Source: Ensifer sp. WSM1721 (GTDB taxonomy: Bacteria > Pseudomonadota > Alphaproteobacteria > Rhizobiales > Rhizobiaceae). From it: 64,000 bases of DNA. The stretch is from positions 434,001 through 498,000 of the forward strand of contig NZ_CP165783.1 in assembly GCF_000513895.2 (NCBI RefSeq). Direction: 5' to 3'. The notes beneath the pieces are model-generated. The model did no database searches and was not told where the DNA came from. It saw only the letters and a program-made list of their open reading frames with translations. Shown piece after piece: positions 1 to 8,690 of the stretch (position 1 is the first letter of the stretch; the number at the start of each line of letters is the position of its first letter). The position numbers and the translations under genes were made by a program.

Positions 1-1
1 G

Positions 2-97
2 GCTGTCCGGATCATGCTTGTGATGGCGCGGGATGCCCGAACGCTTTTGAGCGGCGGCCATCCGGTCGCCGACGCATCTTCCGAAAGGTATCTCTAG
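2..97 (+). CDS. C-terminal end of a TRAP transporter small permease (DctQ-like), partial
   Basis: Open frame from the window edge that ends in TAG one base before the DctM start codon. The visible 31 residues end in a charged tail (MARDARTLLSGGHPV is part of it). TRAP small-subunit genes normally lie directly upstream of the large subunit, so the position is the main evidence. Too little of the protein is present to see membrane segments. Confidence 0.6.
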   Translation, partial: AVRIMLVMARDARTLLSGGHPVADASSERYL

Positions 98-1378
98 ATG
101 ACGACCCTCTTCGGCGGATGGTTTGCTCTTCTGGTCGCCGGCATGCCGGTCGGCTTCACGCTGATCGTCGCGGCCCTCGCCTATATGCTCTGGCAGGGCG
201 CGGGACTGAATTTTGCCGGGCAGCGCATGGTCGCCGGCCTGAACAGCTTTCCGCTGCTTGCCGTCCCCTTCTTCATCCTCACTGCCCAACTGATGAATCT
301 TTCCGGCGTGACCGAGCGCATTTTCGACTTCGCCAAGGCGCTTGTCGGCCACATCCGGGGCGGGCTCGGCCATGTGAACATCATGGCGAGCGTGATGTTC
401 TCCGGTATGTCCGGCTCGGCCGTCGCCGACGCCGCCGGCCTCGGCCAGCTCGAGATCAAGGCGATGCGCGACGCCGGCTATGACGAGCAATTCTCCGGCT
501 CGATCACGGCCGCGTCCGCGATCATCGGGCCGCTCATCCCGCCCTCCATTCCGCTTGTGGTCTACGGCGTGATCGCCAACACCTCGATAGGCGGCCTTTT
601 CTTGGGCGGCATCGTGCCGGGCCTTCTCTGCGCAGCCTCTCTCATGGTCATGGTCTATGTTATCGCGTGGCGGCGGAACTACCCGACCAATGAGCGCGCG
701 AGCCTTCGCCGGATCTGGACTACTTTCTGGCGCGCGATCTTCCCGCTCATAACCCCCTTCATCATCATCGGCGGCATCTTTGCAGGGATCTTTTCGCCGA
801 CCGAGGCCGCTGTGGTCGCTGCCACCTACGCTCTTCTTCTAGGTGTCGTGGTCTACCGCGAAATCACTTTCGCCAAACTCGTGACGGTGCTTCGCGAAAC
901 CGTGAGCCATACGGCCGCCGTCGGTCTTCTCATCATGGGCGTGTCCCTGTTCGGCTACGTGATCGCCCGGGAACAGGTGCCTCAGCACGTCGCCGCGTTC
1001 TTTCTCAATTATTCGAGTGATCCCCTCACTTTCCTGATCCTCGTGAACCTCATGCTGCTTGCGCTCGGCACCTTCATCGAGGCCCTGGCGATCCTGCTGC
1101 TGATCGTGCCGGTGCTGGTTCCAACCGCACTTCAATACGGCATCGATCCCGTCCATTTCGGGGTCATGGTGGTGTTCAACCTGATGATCGGCATATTGAC
1201 ACCGCCCATGGGGGTCGCGCTGTTCGTGGTCTCGAAAGTCGCCAACATCCCCTTTGGCGTGCTTGCCCGCGGGATACTTCCGCTGCTCATCCCGCTCCTC
1301 ATCGTGCTCGCGCTTATCACCGTGTTTCCAGCACTCGTCACCTTCATTCCCGACCGGATGCTCGGAGCTAATCGATGA
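98..1378 (+). CDS. dctM: TRAP transporter large permease subunit, DctM family
   Basis: A 426-residue polytopic inner-membrane protein, the usual length of TRAP large subunits (about 425-430). It starts GGWFALLVAGMPVGFTL, typical of DctM, and holds about a dozen hydrophobic segments, with the conserved GSAVADAAGLGQLEI and GPLIPPSIPLVVYG loops. With a DctQ partner and a periplasmic binding protein (both outside or mostly outside the window) it would import an organic acid with sodium. Its stop overlaps the start of the next gene (ATGA), so it is translationally coupled to two aldolase-superfamily genes. That pairing suggests a sugar-acid or sialic-acid-like substrate; the substrate itself is inferred. 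Confidence 0.92.
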   Translation: MTTLFGGWFALLVAGMPVGFTLIVAALAYMLWQGAGLNFAGQRMVAGLNSFPLLAVPFFILTAQLMNLSGVTERIFDFAKALVGHIRGGLGHVNIMASVMFSGMSGSAVADAAGLGQLEIKAMRDAGYDEQFSGSITAASAIIGPLIPPSIPLVVYGVIANTSIGGLFLGGIVPGLLCAASLMVMVYVIAWRRNYPTNERASLRRIWTTFWRAIFPLITPFIIIGGIFAGIFSPTEAAVVAATYALLLGVVVYREITFAKLVTVLRETVSHTAAVGLLIMGVSLFGYVIAREQVPQHVAAFFLNYSSDPLTFLILVNLMLLALGTFIEALAILLLIVPVLVPTALQYGIDPVHFGVMVVFNLMIGILTPPMGVALFVVSKVANIPFGVLARGILPLLIPLLIVLALITVFPALVTFIPDRMLGANR

Positions 1379-2310
1379 ATCCCCCCGCCAAACCACCCGA
1401 AGGCGTATGGGGAGCGGTGCTGCTGCCGGTCGATCAAAGTGGTGGGATCGAATGGACCGCATTGCGAGAGCAGCTAGCCGTGCTTCACGGGAGTGGCCTC
1501 CACGGCATCTATACCAATGGTACGGCCGGCGAATTCCACAGCCAGACGGAGGAAGAGTTCGATCACTTGAGCCAGTTGGTCGCCGATTTCTGCCGCAGCG
1601 TTGCCCTGCCTTTCCAGATCGGGCTCTCGCACACGAACGCGCGCGTCGCACGCGAGCGGCTCAGTCGCATCGCAGCACTGCGGCCCGACGCGGTTCAGGT
1701 CACCCTGCCTGACTGGTGGGCTCCCAGCTATGACGAAGCGGAGCGTTTCCTCGTCGGTATGGCGGCAACGGCGCCCGACATTCCGCTGGTCCTCTACAAT
1801 CCGCCCCATGCCAAGCGCCGGCTGAGCCTCGACGAGATCTCAAGGCTTAAGAAGGCTGTGCCCATGCTTATCGGGGCGAAGCTACCTGGAGGCGACGAGA
1901 TCTGGTACGAGGAGCTTCGCCGGAAGCTCACACACCTCTCCGTCTTCATTCCGGGGCATCACATGGCGAGCGGCTGCCTTGCGGGAGGCCGCGGGTCGTA
2001 TTCCAATGTCGCGTGCCTGAGCCCCGCCGGCGCCGTGCGGTGGTGGTGGCAGCTCGGTGAGGATCCGAAGGCCGCCCTCGCGTTCGAGGCGCGCGTCGTC
2101 GGCTTCATGAAGGAGCATGTCCTGCCGCTTGGCGCACGCTACGGCCTGTCGAACGCCGCTCTCGACAAAGCGATGGCTGCGGCCGGCGGCTGGTGCCCGA
2201 TCGGTCCCAAGCTTCTCTGGCCTTACGCCTCCGCCCCGCAAGAGGCTACTCTGCAGCTTGGCGCTGCGGCCCGTCACGAACTGCCCGAACTTTTCCCCCC
2301 AAGCCTTTGA
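1375..2310 (+). CDS. Dihydrodipicolinate synthase / N-acetylneuraminate lyase superfamily aldolase
   Basis: A 311-residue class I aldolase-fold protein. Family marks include GIYTNGTAGEFHSQ near residue 45 (the pyruvate-carboxylate binding loop), the catalytic Tyr in VLYNPP (about residue 141) and the Schiff-base Lys in GAKLPGG (about residue 169). It overlaps dctM by four bases and is followed 14 bases later by a second member of the same superfamily. The sequence is divergent from true DapA, and its place next to a TRAP carrier argues for catabolism of an imported keto-sugar acid rather than lysine synthesis. The exact substrate cannot be read from the sequence. Confidence 0.85.
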   Translation: MNPPAKPPEGVWGAVLLPVDQSGGIEWTALREQLAVLHGSGLHGIYTNGTAGEFHSQTEEEFDHLSQLVADFCRSVALPFQIGLSHTNARVARERLSRIAALRPDAVQVTLPDWWAPSYDEAERFLVGMAATAPDIPLVLYNPPHAKRRLSLDEISRLKKAVPMLIGAKLPGGDEIWYEELRRKLTHLSVFIPGHHMASGCLAGGRGSYSNVACLSPAGAVRWWWQLGEDPKAALAFEARVVGFMKEHVLPLGARYGLSNAALDKAMAAAGGWCPIGPKLLWPYASAPQEATLQLGAAARHELPELFPPSL

Positions 2311-2324
2311 AAGCGAACGGAACC

Positions 2325-3224
2325 ATGAAACTCGAAGGGATCTATTCGGCCCTCCTTACCCCCTTTTCCGAGGACGAAGCCATCGACCGGCAGGCGATCG
2401 GGCCGCTCGTCGAGTTTCAAGTCGGACTGGGTGTCGACGGCCTCTATGTCGGCGGCAGCTCGGGCGAAGCGATGCTGCAGTCGCTGGAGGAGCGCGCGAC
2501 CTGCCTCGCTGATGTCGCCGCGGCGGCGGCCGGCCGCCTCGGGCTGATCGCCCATGTCGGCACGATCGCAACAAGGGACGCGCTGCAGCTTTCAGAATAC
2601 GCGGCCAAAGCCGGCTACCAGGCAATCTCCGCGATCGCGCCCTTCTACTACGATTTCTCGCGGCCCGAGGTTATGGCGCACTATCGAGAGCTGGCTGACG
2701 CCTCCGGCTTGCCGCTTATCGTCTACAATTTTCCCGCCCGCGCCAGTGGCTTCACCCTGGCTGAACTGGTCGAGCTCCTCTCGTATCGGAATATCATCGG
2801 TATCAAGCACACATCGAGCGACATGTTCCAGCTCGAGCGCATCCGTCATGCAGCGCCCGAGGCGATCGTCTACAATGGTTACGACGAAATGTGCCTTGCC
2901 GGTCTGGCGATGGGGGCACAGGGTGCGATCGGCACGACCTATAATTTCATGGGAGACCTGTTCGTTGACCTGCGCACATGCGCAGCCGAGGGGCGGATCG
3001 AGGAAGCCCGACGCCTGCAGGAGGTGGCGAACAAGGTGATCCAGGTGCTGATCAAGGTGGGCGTCATGCCCGGTTCCAAGGCGTTGCTCGGCATTATGGG
3101 CGTCCGCTGCGGGCCTTCGCGGCGGCCCTTCCGAAAGATCGAAGCCTCGGATCTCGCGGCGCTTGGCGAAGCGATTGCGCCTGTTCTCACGTGGCGCGAA
3201 GGTCGCGCGGCGAGAGGCGGTTAG
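2325..3224 (+). CDS. nanA: N-acetylneuraminate lyase-like aldolase
   Basis: A 299-residue protein of the DapA/NanA superfamily, full length. It has the carboxylate loop GGSSGEAMLQS, the catalytic Tyr in IVYNFPA (about residue 134) and the Schiff-base Lys in GIKHTSSDMFQLE (about residue 160). The last motif resembles the E. coli NanA active-site strand more than DapA. The ATG at 2325 is chosen over an upstream in-frame start that would run into the previous gene. The order TRAP carrier, aldolase, NanA-like aldolase suggests uptake and cleavage of a nonulosonic acid or another keto-acid sugar. Sialic acid as the substrate is only one option. Confidence 0.8.
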   Translation: MKLEGIYSALLTPFSEDEAIDRQAIGPLVEFQVGLGVDGLYVGGSSGEAMLQSLEERATCLADVAAAAAGRLGLIAHVGTIATRDALQLSEYAAKAGYQAISAIAPFYYDFSRPEVMAHYRELADASGLPLIVYNFPARASGFTLAELVELLSYRNIIGIKHTSSDMFQLERIRHAAPEAIVYNGYDEMCLAGLAMGAQGAIGTTYNFMGDLFVDLRTCAAEGRIEEARRLQEVANKVIQVLIKVGVMPGSKALLGIMGVRCGPSRRPFRKIEASDLAALGEAIAPVLTWREGRAARGG

Positions 3225-3265
3225 TTTACTGCCTCGCCTATCTCGACCCCGCATTGCACACCGCT

Positions 3266-3481
3266 TTACGAGTGCAGCGTCAGCTTTTTCAGCAATTCCA
3301 CGTCGCGTGTGCCCGATTGATAAACTGAGATCAATCTCGCTGCGAGCGCTTCCGCTTGTTCACCGCAGTTCGGTAGTTGACGTTCTTCCAAGAGCTGTTC
3401 GAAAACCCGGCCAAGCAGATCGATCTCACCAGGGCGGAAGGACTGGGAGCAGTAGTTCCGGGATGTCGGCATAGCGCGCAA
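3266..3481 (-). CDS. Small conserved hypothetical protein (71 aa)
   Basis: It reads like a family of small rhizobial proteins: an N-terminal FRPGEIDLLGRVFEQL helix, then AEALAARLISVYQSGTRDVELL. Such proteins (about 65-75 residues, two or three helices, no membrane segment) are common in Rhizobiales; their function is not known to me. It faces nanA tail to tail and stands alone. The recognisable helical pattern is better evidence than mere openness of the frame. Confidence 0.6.
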   Translation of the reverse strand: MRAMPTSRNYCSQSFRPGEIDLLGRVFEQLLEERQLPNCGEQAEALAARLISVYQSGTRDVELLKKLTLHS

Positions 3482-4061
3482 CTCCTCAAGCGGGGCGAAA
3501 GCGCGATCATCTCCCAGCCACCGGCGCCCGGGCTATCAGCCGGTGATTGCGAGAGCCTACGCCAATCTCCGGAAATAGCGACACCGCAGCGGTTGCAAAT
3601 ACGCCCACGGCAAAAAAGAGGCTCGATTGGCTCCGCAAGGCGGGGGCAATCGCGGAGTACGGGCAGCGCAGACAGGCGCGAGGGTCTCAGAGCGGTCGGA
3701 TGACCGGTTCTGGGACCCTCGCACGTCCACGGCCGCAGGGGCGGGGCTATTCATGGCCGTAGGCGCTTGCCTGTCGCACTATGTACGGCGGAAAGCATTC
3801 CGCAACGGTCCTAAGACCTCTGGCGGTATCTGTCAGACCAAGGTCCTATGAGGGAGCCGTCACTGTGGGGAGGTGCACCTGCTGAGGGCCGAACTCATAA
3901 ACCACTCCCCGGAGAGCGTGGCTTTCACGCGCTCGGACGCATCCAGCCGCGGCTTTCGGACAATTCTGGTAATTCGAAATAGCTAATATATGGGTCAACT
4001 TCGACGTGATATTCAGATCGTTCCAGCCCGCGAGTTTCGGGGATCTCTCAAGGAGGGTAAG
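3482..4061. other. 580 bases with no confident gene
   Basis: Several short frames are open on both strands but none has a convincing start, codon pattern or family motif. A short hydrophobic stretch (AGLFMAVGACLSHYV, about 3740-3790 on the plus strand) could be a scrap of a membrane protein. The promoter and Shine-Dalgarno sequence (AGGAGG at 4051) of the cytochrome gene lie at the right end. Confidence 0.5.
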
Positions 4062-4592
4062 ATGTTTCGGCTAATCCTTCCGTTCACACTTTTGGCCGCT
4101 TCGGCGCTAGGGTTGCAGGCGTTTACGGCGGTCGCTGCCGATGACGCGCAAACTGCGCGCGGCGAATATCTCGTCACCATCGGTGGCTGCAACGATTGCC
4201 ACACACCGGGATATTTCTTCGGAAAACCGGATAACTCGCGCTTCCTGGGCGGCTCGGATGTCGGTTTCGAAATTCCTGGGCAAGGTGTTTTCGTCGGCCG
4301 CAACATTACGCCTGACAAGGAGACCGGCATCGGCAACTGGACCAGAGAGCAGATCGTGACTGCAATTCAAACCGGCCGTCGACCCGACGGTCGCGTCCTG
4401 GCGCCGATTATGCCGTGGCACGCATTTGCGCATCTCACCGAAGAAGACGCTACAGCAGTTGCAGCATTCCTTCAAAGCGTGAAGCCAGTCCCTCATCAGG
4501 TACCGGGACCGTTCAAGCCGGGGGATAAAGTCACAACCTTCATGTTCCGGATTTTGCCTCCAGGCGAAACCGCAGCCCAGGCCCCAAAATAG
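4062..4592 (+). CDS. Exported class I c-type cytochrome
   Basis: A 176-residue protein with an N-terminal signal peptide (MFRLILPF through AVAA, about residues 1-26), so periplasmic. One haem site, CNDCH, lies at residues 43-47, and the likely distal Met is in IMPWHAF (about residue 117). The pattern resembles the single-haem cytochromes of alcohol/aldehyde or sugar dehydrogenase systems. The ATG at 4062 has AGGAGG eleven bases upstream; the in-frame ATG 72 bases earlier would put a charged stretch before the signal peptide. It stands alone, with no partner dehydrogenase next to it. Confidence 0.88.
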   Translation: MFRLILPFTLLAASALGLQAFTAVAADDAQTARGEYLVTIGGCNDCHTPGYFFGKPDNSRFLGGSDVGFEIPGQGVFVGRNITPDKETGIGNWTREQIVTAIQTGRRPDGRVLAPIMPWHAFAHLTEEDATAVAAFLQSVKPVPHQVPGPFKPGDKVTTFMFRILPPGETAAQAPK

Positions 4593-4671
4593 GTCGACTT
4601 CGCTACGAGGCCGCTCGTAATGACGGCGCGCCTCGTTACGCAAGTAGACGCCAAGTCAGCAGAAGCGGCGT

Positions 4672-5703
4672 TCAGATATTCTCCGGCGTATAGATATCGA
4701 ATGGCAGGAAAGTCTGCCCCGGAACGCTTGCCGCGCCACGGTCGATGGCGCCGATCATCAGATTGATCGTTTCCCTTGCGAGAGCAGGAACGGGTGTCGC
4801 GACAGCCATCAGCACCGTTTCATCGGCGAGCGCTACGCGCGACTCCGGCGTCAGTTCGTTGACGACGGCAAGCAGCTTGCCTTCCAGCTTCTCTTCCCGG
4901 ATCGCCGAGATCGCGCCCTCCATGCCGCCGCCACAGACATAGAAACCGAGCAGATCCGGATGGCGCTGGATGAGGTCGAGCGTCGCCTCGTGGGTGATCT
5001 CGGGCGTGTCGAGGTTGACCATGGTGTCGAGGACTTCGAAATCCGGCGCGTTCTCCCGAAAATAGGAGCGAAAGCCGATCTCGCGCAGTTCGTGTCCGTG
5101 GAAGCGATGGCTGCCGACGAACGCCGCGACCTTGCCCGGGCGCTTTGCGGCCTTGGCGATCATCCAGGCGGCCGTTCTTCCGACCTTCTGATTGTTGAGA
5201 CCGACATAGCCTTCGCGAACACCGGCGGCGAAATCGGAGAGCAGGGCGAAGACCGGAATGCCGCGCTCCTTGAGCTCCTCGACCGCAGCGGCGACAGCCG
5301 GATAATCGGGCGAGACGAGGGCGATCGCCTGATTGCGCGCGGCCATCGCCTTCAGTTTGTCGATGATCCCGCTCGGCGTCGAGCTCGCCGTAAAGTCCAC
5401 CTGCGCTACCGCGCGGGCGTGGGTGACCGAAAGCGCCGCATTCTCGATTTCCTTTGCCACCGCCTTGTAGAAGGATTGTTCCGGCTTTTGCAGCAGAAAG
5501 CCCAGGCGATACTGCGGCAGATCCTCGAAGACCCTTTGGCGCAGCAGGCCGACGGCATGATAGCCAACCGCCTTCGCCGCATCGTAAACGCGCCGGGCTG
5601 TCTCTTCGCGCACCGGATGCCGCCCGTTCAAGACGCGGTCCACTGTTGCAACGCTTACGCCCGCGGCCCGCGCGAGGTCCGCAATCGTCGGCCTCCTCGT
5701 CAT
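4672..5703 (-). CDS. LacI-family transcriptional regulator
   Basis: 343 residues. The N-terminal LacI helix-turn-helix and hinge helix are clear (TIADLARAAGVSVATVDRVL, then YDAAKAVGYH), followed by a periplasmic-binding-protein-like sugar-sensing domain (residues about 65-335). It is divergent from the mocDEF-like operon across a 210-base spacer, so it most likely controls that operon and itself. The ligand domain suggests a sugar, inositol or amino-inositol effector, which would fit a rhizopine-like substrate; that is inference from context. Confidence 0.92.
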   Translation of the reverse strand: MTRRPTIADLARAAGVSVATVDRVLNGRHPVREETARRVYDAAKAVGYHAVGLLRQRVFEDLPQYRLGFLLQKPEQSFYKAVAKEIENAALSVTHARAVAQVDFTASSTPSGIIDKLKAMAARNQAIALVSPDYPAVAAAVEELKERGIPVFALLSDFAAGVREGYVGLNNQKVGRTAAWMIAKAAKRPGKVAAFVGSHRFHGHELREIGFRSYFRENAPDFEVLDTMVNLDTPEITHEATLDLIQRHPDLLGFYVCGGGMEGAISAIREEKLEGKLLAVVNELTPESRVALADETVLMAVATPVPALARETINLMIGAIDRGAASVPGQTFLPFDIYTPENI

Positions 5704-5913
5704 GATTCCTCCCTGAAACTATTCCCTCACATCTGAGGTCATCACGCTGATAGGATTTGAGAGAATATATCATGACTGCATTGAGAAGCATCAAAAGTCA
5801 ACCTATTCTCGTCTCATGGAAATGGCGGCGCCGATCGGGAGAGAGCGCCGGTTTAACGCGCTACGGCAGCTTTGCGCATCTGAGAACGTTGCGGTGCCGT
5901 AGGGGAGGCAGGG
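5704..5913. promoter_or_regulatory. Divergent promoter region with three related half-sites (possible LacI-family operators)
   Basis: Three copies of a similar decamer occur between the regulator and the desaturase gene: TATTCCCTCA at 5720-5729, its inverted relative TGAGAGAATA at 5758-5767 (9 of 10 matching as inverted repeat), and TATTCTCGTCTCA at 5804-5816. The spacing is unusual for a single LacI palindrome, so binding to pairs of sites with looping is possible. A Shine-Dalgarno sequence (AGGGGAGG) lies at about 5901 before mocD. Confidence 0.4.
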
Positions 5914-7005
5914 ATGACGACAGTTCCGACCAAACGAGATTACAGCCTGCTTGGCTGTGATGCCGAGGCAGCGGTTGCGAGCGGGCTTGCGGCGGCGGAG
6001 TGGTATCACACCGACATTCCCCGCAAGCAGATGAAGGAACTGATGAAGCGCGAGGACGGCCCCGCCATCCGCGACACCGCGATCTGGATTGGCAGCATGG
6101 CTCTGCTCGGCGGTCTCGGCATCTATTTCTGGGGCACTTGGCTGGCCGTGCCGTTCTTCCTTGCCTACGGCGTGCTCTACGGCTCGGCTTCCGACAGCCG
6201 CTGGCATGAATGCGGCCACGGCACGGCCTTCAAGACGATGTGGATGAACGACGTCGTCTATCAGATCGCCTGCTTCATGATCATGCGCAATCCGGTCACC
6301 TGGCGCTGGAGCCATACCCGCCACCACACCGATACGGTCATCGTCGGTCGTGACCCGGAAATCGCCGTCATGCGCCCGCCGGATCTCCTGCGACTCATCC
6401 TCAATTTCTTCGGCATCATCGATGTCTGGCATGCCGCAGTCGACATGGTGCGAAACGCCTTCGGCGTCGTCAGTGCCGCGGAAAAGACCTTCATCCCGGA
6501 AATGGAGCAGCCGAAGGCGATCCGTGTTGCCCGCATCTGGCTTGCCATCTATCTCGCGACGATCGGCCTTGCAGTTTATCTCGTTTCGATCCTGCCCTTG
6601 ATGCTCATCGGCCTGCCGCGGCTCTATGGCGCCTGGCATCACGTGCTGACGGGCCTCCTGCAGCATGGCGGCCTTGCCGACAACGTCACAGATCATCGGC
6701 TGAACAGCCGCACCGTCTACATGAACCCGGTAAGCCGCTTCATCTACTGGAACATGAACTACCACGTGGAGCATCACATGTTCCCGATGGTGCCCTATCA
6801 CGCGCTGCCGAGGCTGCACGCGATGATCAAGCACGACCTGCCGGCAGCGAACCCTTCGATCATTCACGGCTACCGTGAAATGATCCCGGCCTTCCTGAGG
6901 CAGTTGCGCAATGAGGACTATTTCCTGAAGCGCGAACTGCCGCCGACGGCAAAGCCCTATCGGGAAGAGTTCCACAACGACCGCGTTGTTCATGCCGCCG
7001 AGTGA
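5914..7005 (+). CDS. mocD: MocD-like membrane di-iron oxygenase (fatty acid desaturase superfamily)
   Basis: A 363-residue integral membrane protein with the three histidine boxes of the desaturase/hydroxylase superfamily: HECGH at 98-102, HTRHH at 134-138 and HVEHH at about 284-288. Hydrophobic segments flank them (about 55-90 and 175-215). It is followed by a Rieske ferredoxin and a ferredoxin reductase, the same arrangement as MocD, MocE and MocF in rhizopine (3-O-methyl-scyllo-inosamine) catabolism in rhizobia, where the complex is proposed to remove the O-methyl group. Here the rest of the known moc genes are absent, so the substrate could differ. A lipid desaturase is the alternative, but the dedicated electron chain argues against it. 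Confidence 0.82.
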   Translation: MTTVPTKRDYSLLGCDAEAAVASGLAAAEWYHTDIPRKQMKELMKREDGPAIRDTAIWIGSMALLGGLGIYFWGTWLAVPFFLAYGVLYGSASDSRWHECGHGTAFKTMWMNDVVYQIACFMIMRNPVTWRWSHTRHHTDTVIVGRDPEIAVMRPPDLLRLILNFFGIIDVWHAAVDMVRNAFGVVSAAEKTFIPEMEQPKAIRVARIWLAIYLATIGLAVYLVSILPLMLIGLPRLYGAWHHVLTGLLQHGGLADNVTDHRLNSRTVYMNPVSRFIYWNMNYHVEHHMFPMVPYHALPRLHAMIKHDLPAANPSIIHGYREMIPAFLRQLRNEDYFLKRELPPTAKPYREEFHNDRVVHAAE

Positions 7006-7055
7006 GGCGTGAACCGAAGCGCCAATCAAAAACAACCTGTCGAAGGAGGAATCCC

Positions 7056-7373
7056 ATGAGCTCGAACTGGGTCGAGGTCTGTGCGGCTGATGAAATCGAT
7101 GAGGAAGACGTCATTCGTTTCGATCATGAGGGGCGCACCTTCGCCGTCTATCGCAGCCCGGACGACGAGTATTTCGCGACCGATGGGCTCTGCACGCACG
7201 AACACATCCACCTCGCCGACGGGCTGGTGATGGACGACATCATCGAATGTCCGAAGCACAACGGCCGCTTCAACTACAAGACCGGCCAGGCCAAGGGCGC
7301 ACCCGTCTGCGTCAACCTTCGGACCTATCCCGTGAAGGTGGAGGCGGGCAGCGTCTTCATCGCGATCTCCTAA
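7056..7373 (+). CDS. mocE: MocE-family Rieske-type [2Fe-2S] ferredoxin
   Basis: A 105-residue soluble Rieske ferredoxin. The cluster ligands are in CTHEH (Cys46, His48) and CPKHNGRF (Cys65, His68), the canonical C-x-H / C-x2-H spacing. Length and motifs match MocE-type ferredoxins. The ATG at 7056 has AAGGAGGA just upstream; a longer in-frame start would add a basic, low-complexity head. It would carry electrons from the reductase to the membrane oxygenase encoded upstream (50 bases away), in one operon. Confidence 0.92.
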   Translation: MSSNWVEVCAADEIDEEDVIRFDHEGRTFAVYRSPDDEYFATDGLCTHEHIHLADGLVMDDIIECPKHNGRFNYKTGQAKGAPVCVNLRTYPVKVEAGSVFIAIS

Positions 7374-7418
7374 GGATAGGGCGGCTGCGCCGGACGCGAG
7401 AGGCGAAGGGAGGAGAGC

Positions 7419-8645
7419 ATGAGGCATATCGTGATCGTGGGAGCCGGCGAATGCGGCGCTCGGGCGGCCTTCGCCCTCAGGGAGAAGGGTTTCGACGGCG
7501 AGATCACGCTGATCGGCGCCGAGCCGCATCTCCCCTATGAGCGGCCGCCGCTTTCGAAGGAGGGACTGGCCGGAGCCAAGCAGCCGAAATATGTGGCGGG
7601 CGCCGAGCGGTATCAGGAGGCCCGGATCGCGGTCTTGACCGCTGCGCCGGTCGCAAGGATCGACCGAAAGGAGAAGGCGGTGAAGCTCGCCGATGGCCGT
7701 TCCGTCGTCTATGACCGGCTGCTTCTTGCAACCGGCGCTCGGCCGCGGGCCTTTCCGGGTGCGCCTGGAAATTCCGAACGCATCCGCATGCTGAGGACGC
7801 ATGCCGACGCCTTGGCGATCCGCGCCGCGCTCGCGCCCGGCCGCAAGCTCGCCGTCATCGGCGGCGGCTTCATCGGCCTCGAGCTCGCAGCAACCGCCCG
7901 CAAGCTCGGCGCCGAAGTCATCGTCATCGAAGGCCTGCCGCGTGTCCTTTCCCGTGGCGTCCCGGAAGAGATTGCCGCGGTTGTCGCCGAGCAGCACCGG
8001 CGCGAAGGCGTCGATATCGTCTGCGGCGCGAGGATTGCGGCGATAGGGAATGAGGGCAACGGCGGGAACATCCTTCTTGCCGACGGCGGCAGCATCGCCG
8101 CCGACCTGATCGTCGTTGGCATCGGCGCCGTCCCGAATGTCGAACTCGCCGAGGCCGCGGGGCTCGCCATCGAAAACGGCATCGCCGTCGACGAGACGCT
8201 CCGTACATCCGATCCCGACATTCTTGCCGCCGGCGACTGCTGTTCCTTTCCTCTCTCGCATTATGGCGGGCGGCGCGTGCGGCTCGAGGCCTGGCGCAAT
8301 GCCCAGGACCAGGGAACATTGGCCGCCGCCAATCTTATTGGCGGGGCGGAGCATATCGCGAGCGTGCCGTGGTTCTGGTCGGATCAGTATGAGTTGACGC
8401 TGCAGATCGCCGGACTTGCCGATGGCGCTGCGCTGACGGTCAGGCGCGACATGGAGGAGAGGGCCTTCATCCTCTTCCACTTGGACGGCGAAGGCCGGCT
8501 GATCGCGGCAAGCGGCATCGGCCCCGGCAATGCCGTCGCACGCGATATCCGGCTTGCCGAAATGCTGATCGCCGCCGGTAGCAGGCCCGATCCCGAAGCT
8601 CTGGCATCGCCCGAGACCAAGCTCAAGAAGCTGCTGGCGGCCTGA
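7419..8645 (+). CDS. mocF: MocF-like FAD-dependent ferredoxin reductase
   Basis: A 408-residue flavoprotein. The N-terminal FAD-binding GxGxxG is IVGAGECGARAAF, the NAD(P)H-binding fold is IGGGFIGLELA (about residues 147-157), and the second FAD motif is TSDPDILAAGDC (about 267). A C-terminal reductase domain follows (EAWRNAQDQG onward). This is the layout of oxygenase-coupled ferredoxin reductases such as BphA4, PuxB and MocF. It lies 45 bases after mocE, with GGAGAG before the ATG, and completes a three-part oxygenase electron chain. Confidence 0.9.
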   Translation: MRHIVIVGAGECGARAAFALREKGFDGEITLIGAEPHLPYERPPLSKEGLAGAKQPKYVAGAERYQEARIAVLTAAPVARIDRKEKAVKLADGRSVVYDRLLLATGARPRAFPGAPGNSERIRMLRTHADALAIRAALAPGRKLAVIGGGFIGLELAATARKLGAEVIVIEGLPRVLSRGVPEEIAAVVAEQHRREGVDIVCGARIAAIGNEGNGGNILLADGGSIAADLIVVGIGAVPNVELAEAAGLAIENGIAVDETLRTSDPDILAAGDCCSFPLSHYGGRRVRLEAWRNAQDQGTLAAANLIGGAEHIASVPWFWSDQYELTLQIAGLADGAALTVRRDMEERAFILFHLDGEGRLIAASGIGPGNAVARDIRLAEMLIAAGSRPDPEALASPETKLKKLLAA

Positions 8646-8690
8646 GCGCCGCCACAGCCCCACCTTTCCCAAGCATGCCCGGAGAATCTC

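Noticed and set aside
839..1651. Minus-strand frame of 270 codons rich in Arg and His
   Set aside because: It runs antisense to dctM and the first aldolase gene, and its composition is typical of an antisense shadow.
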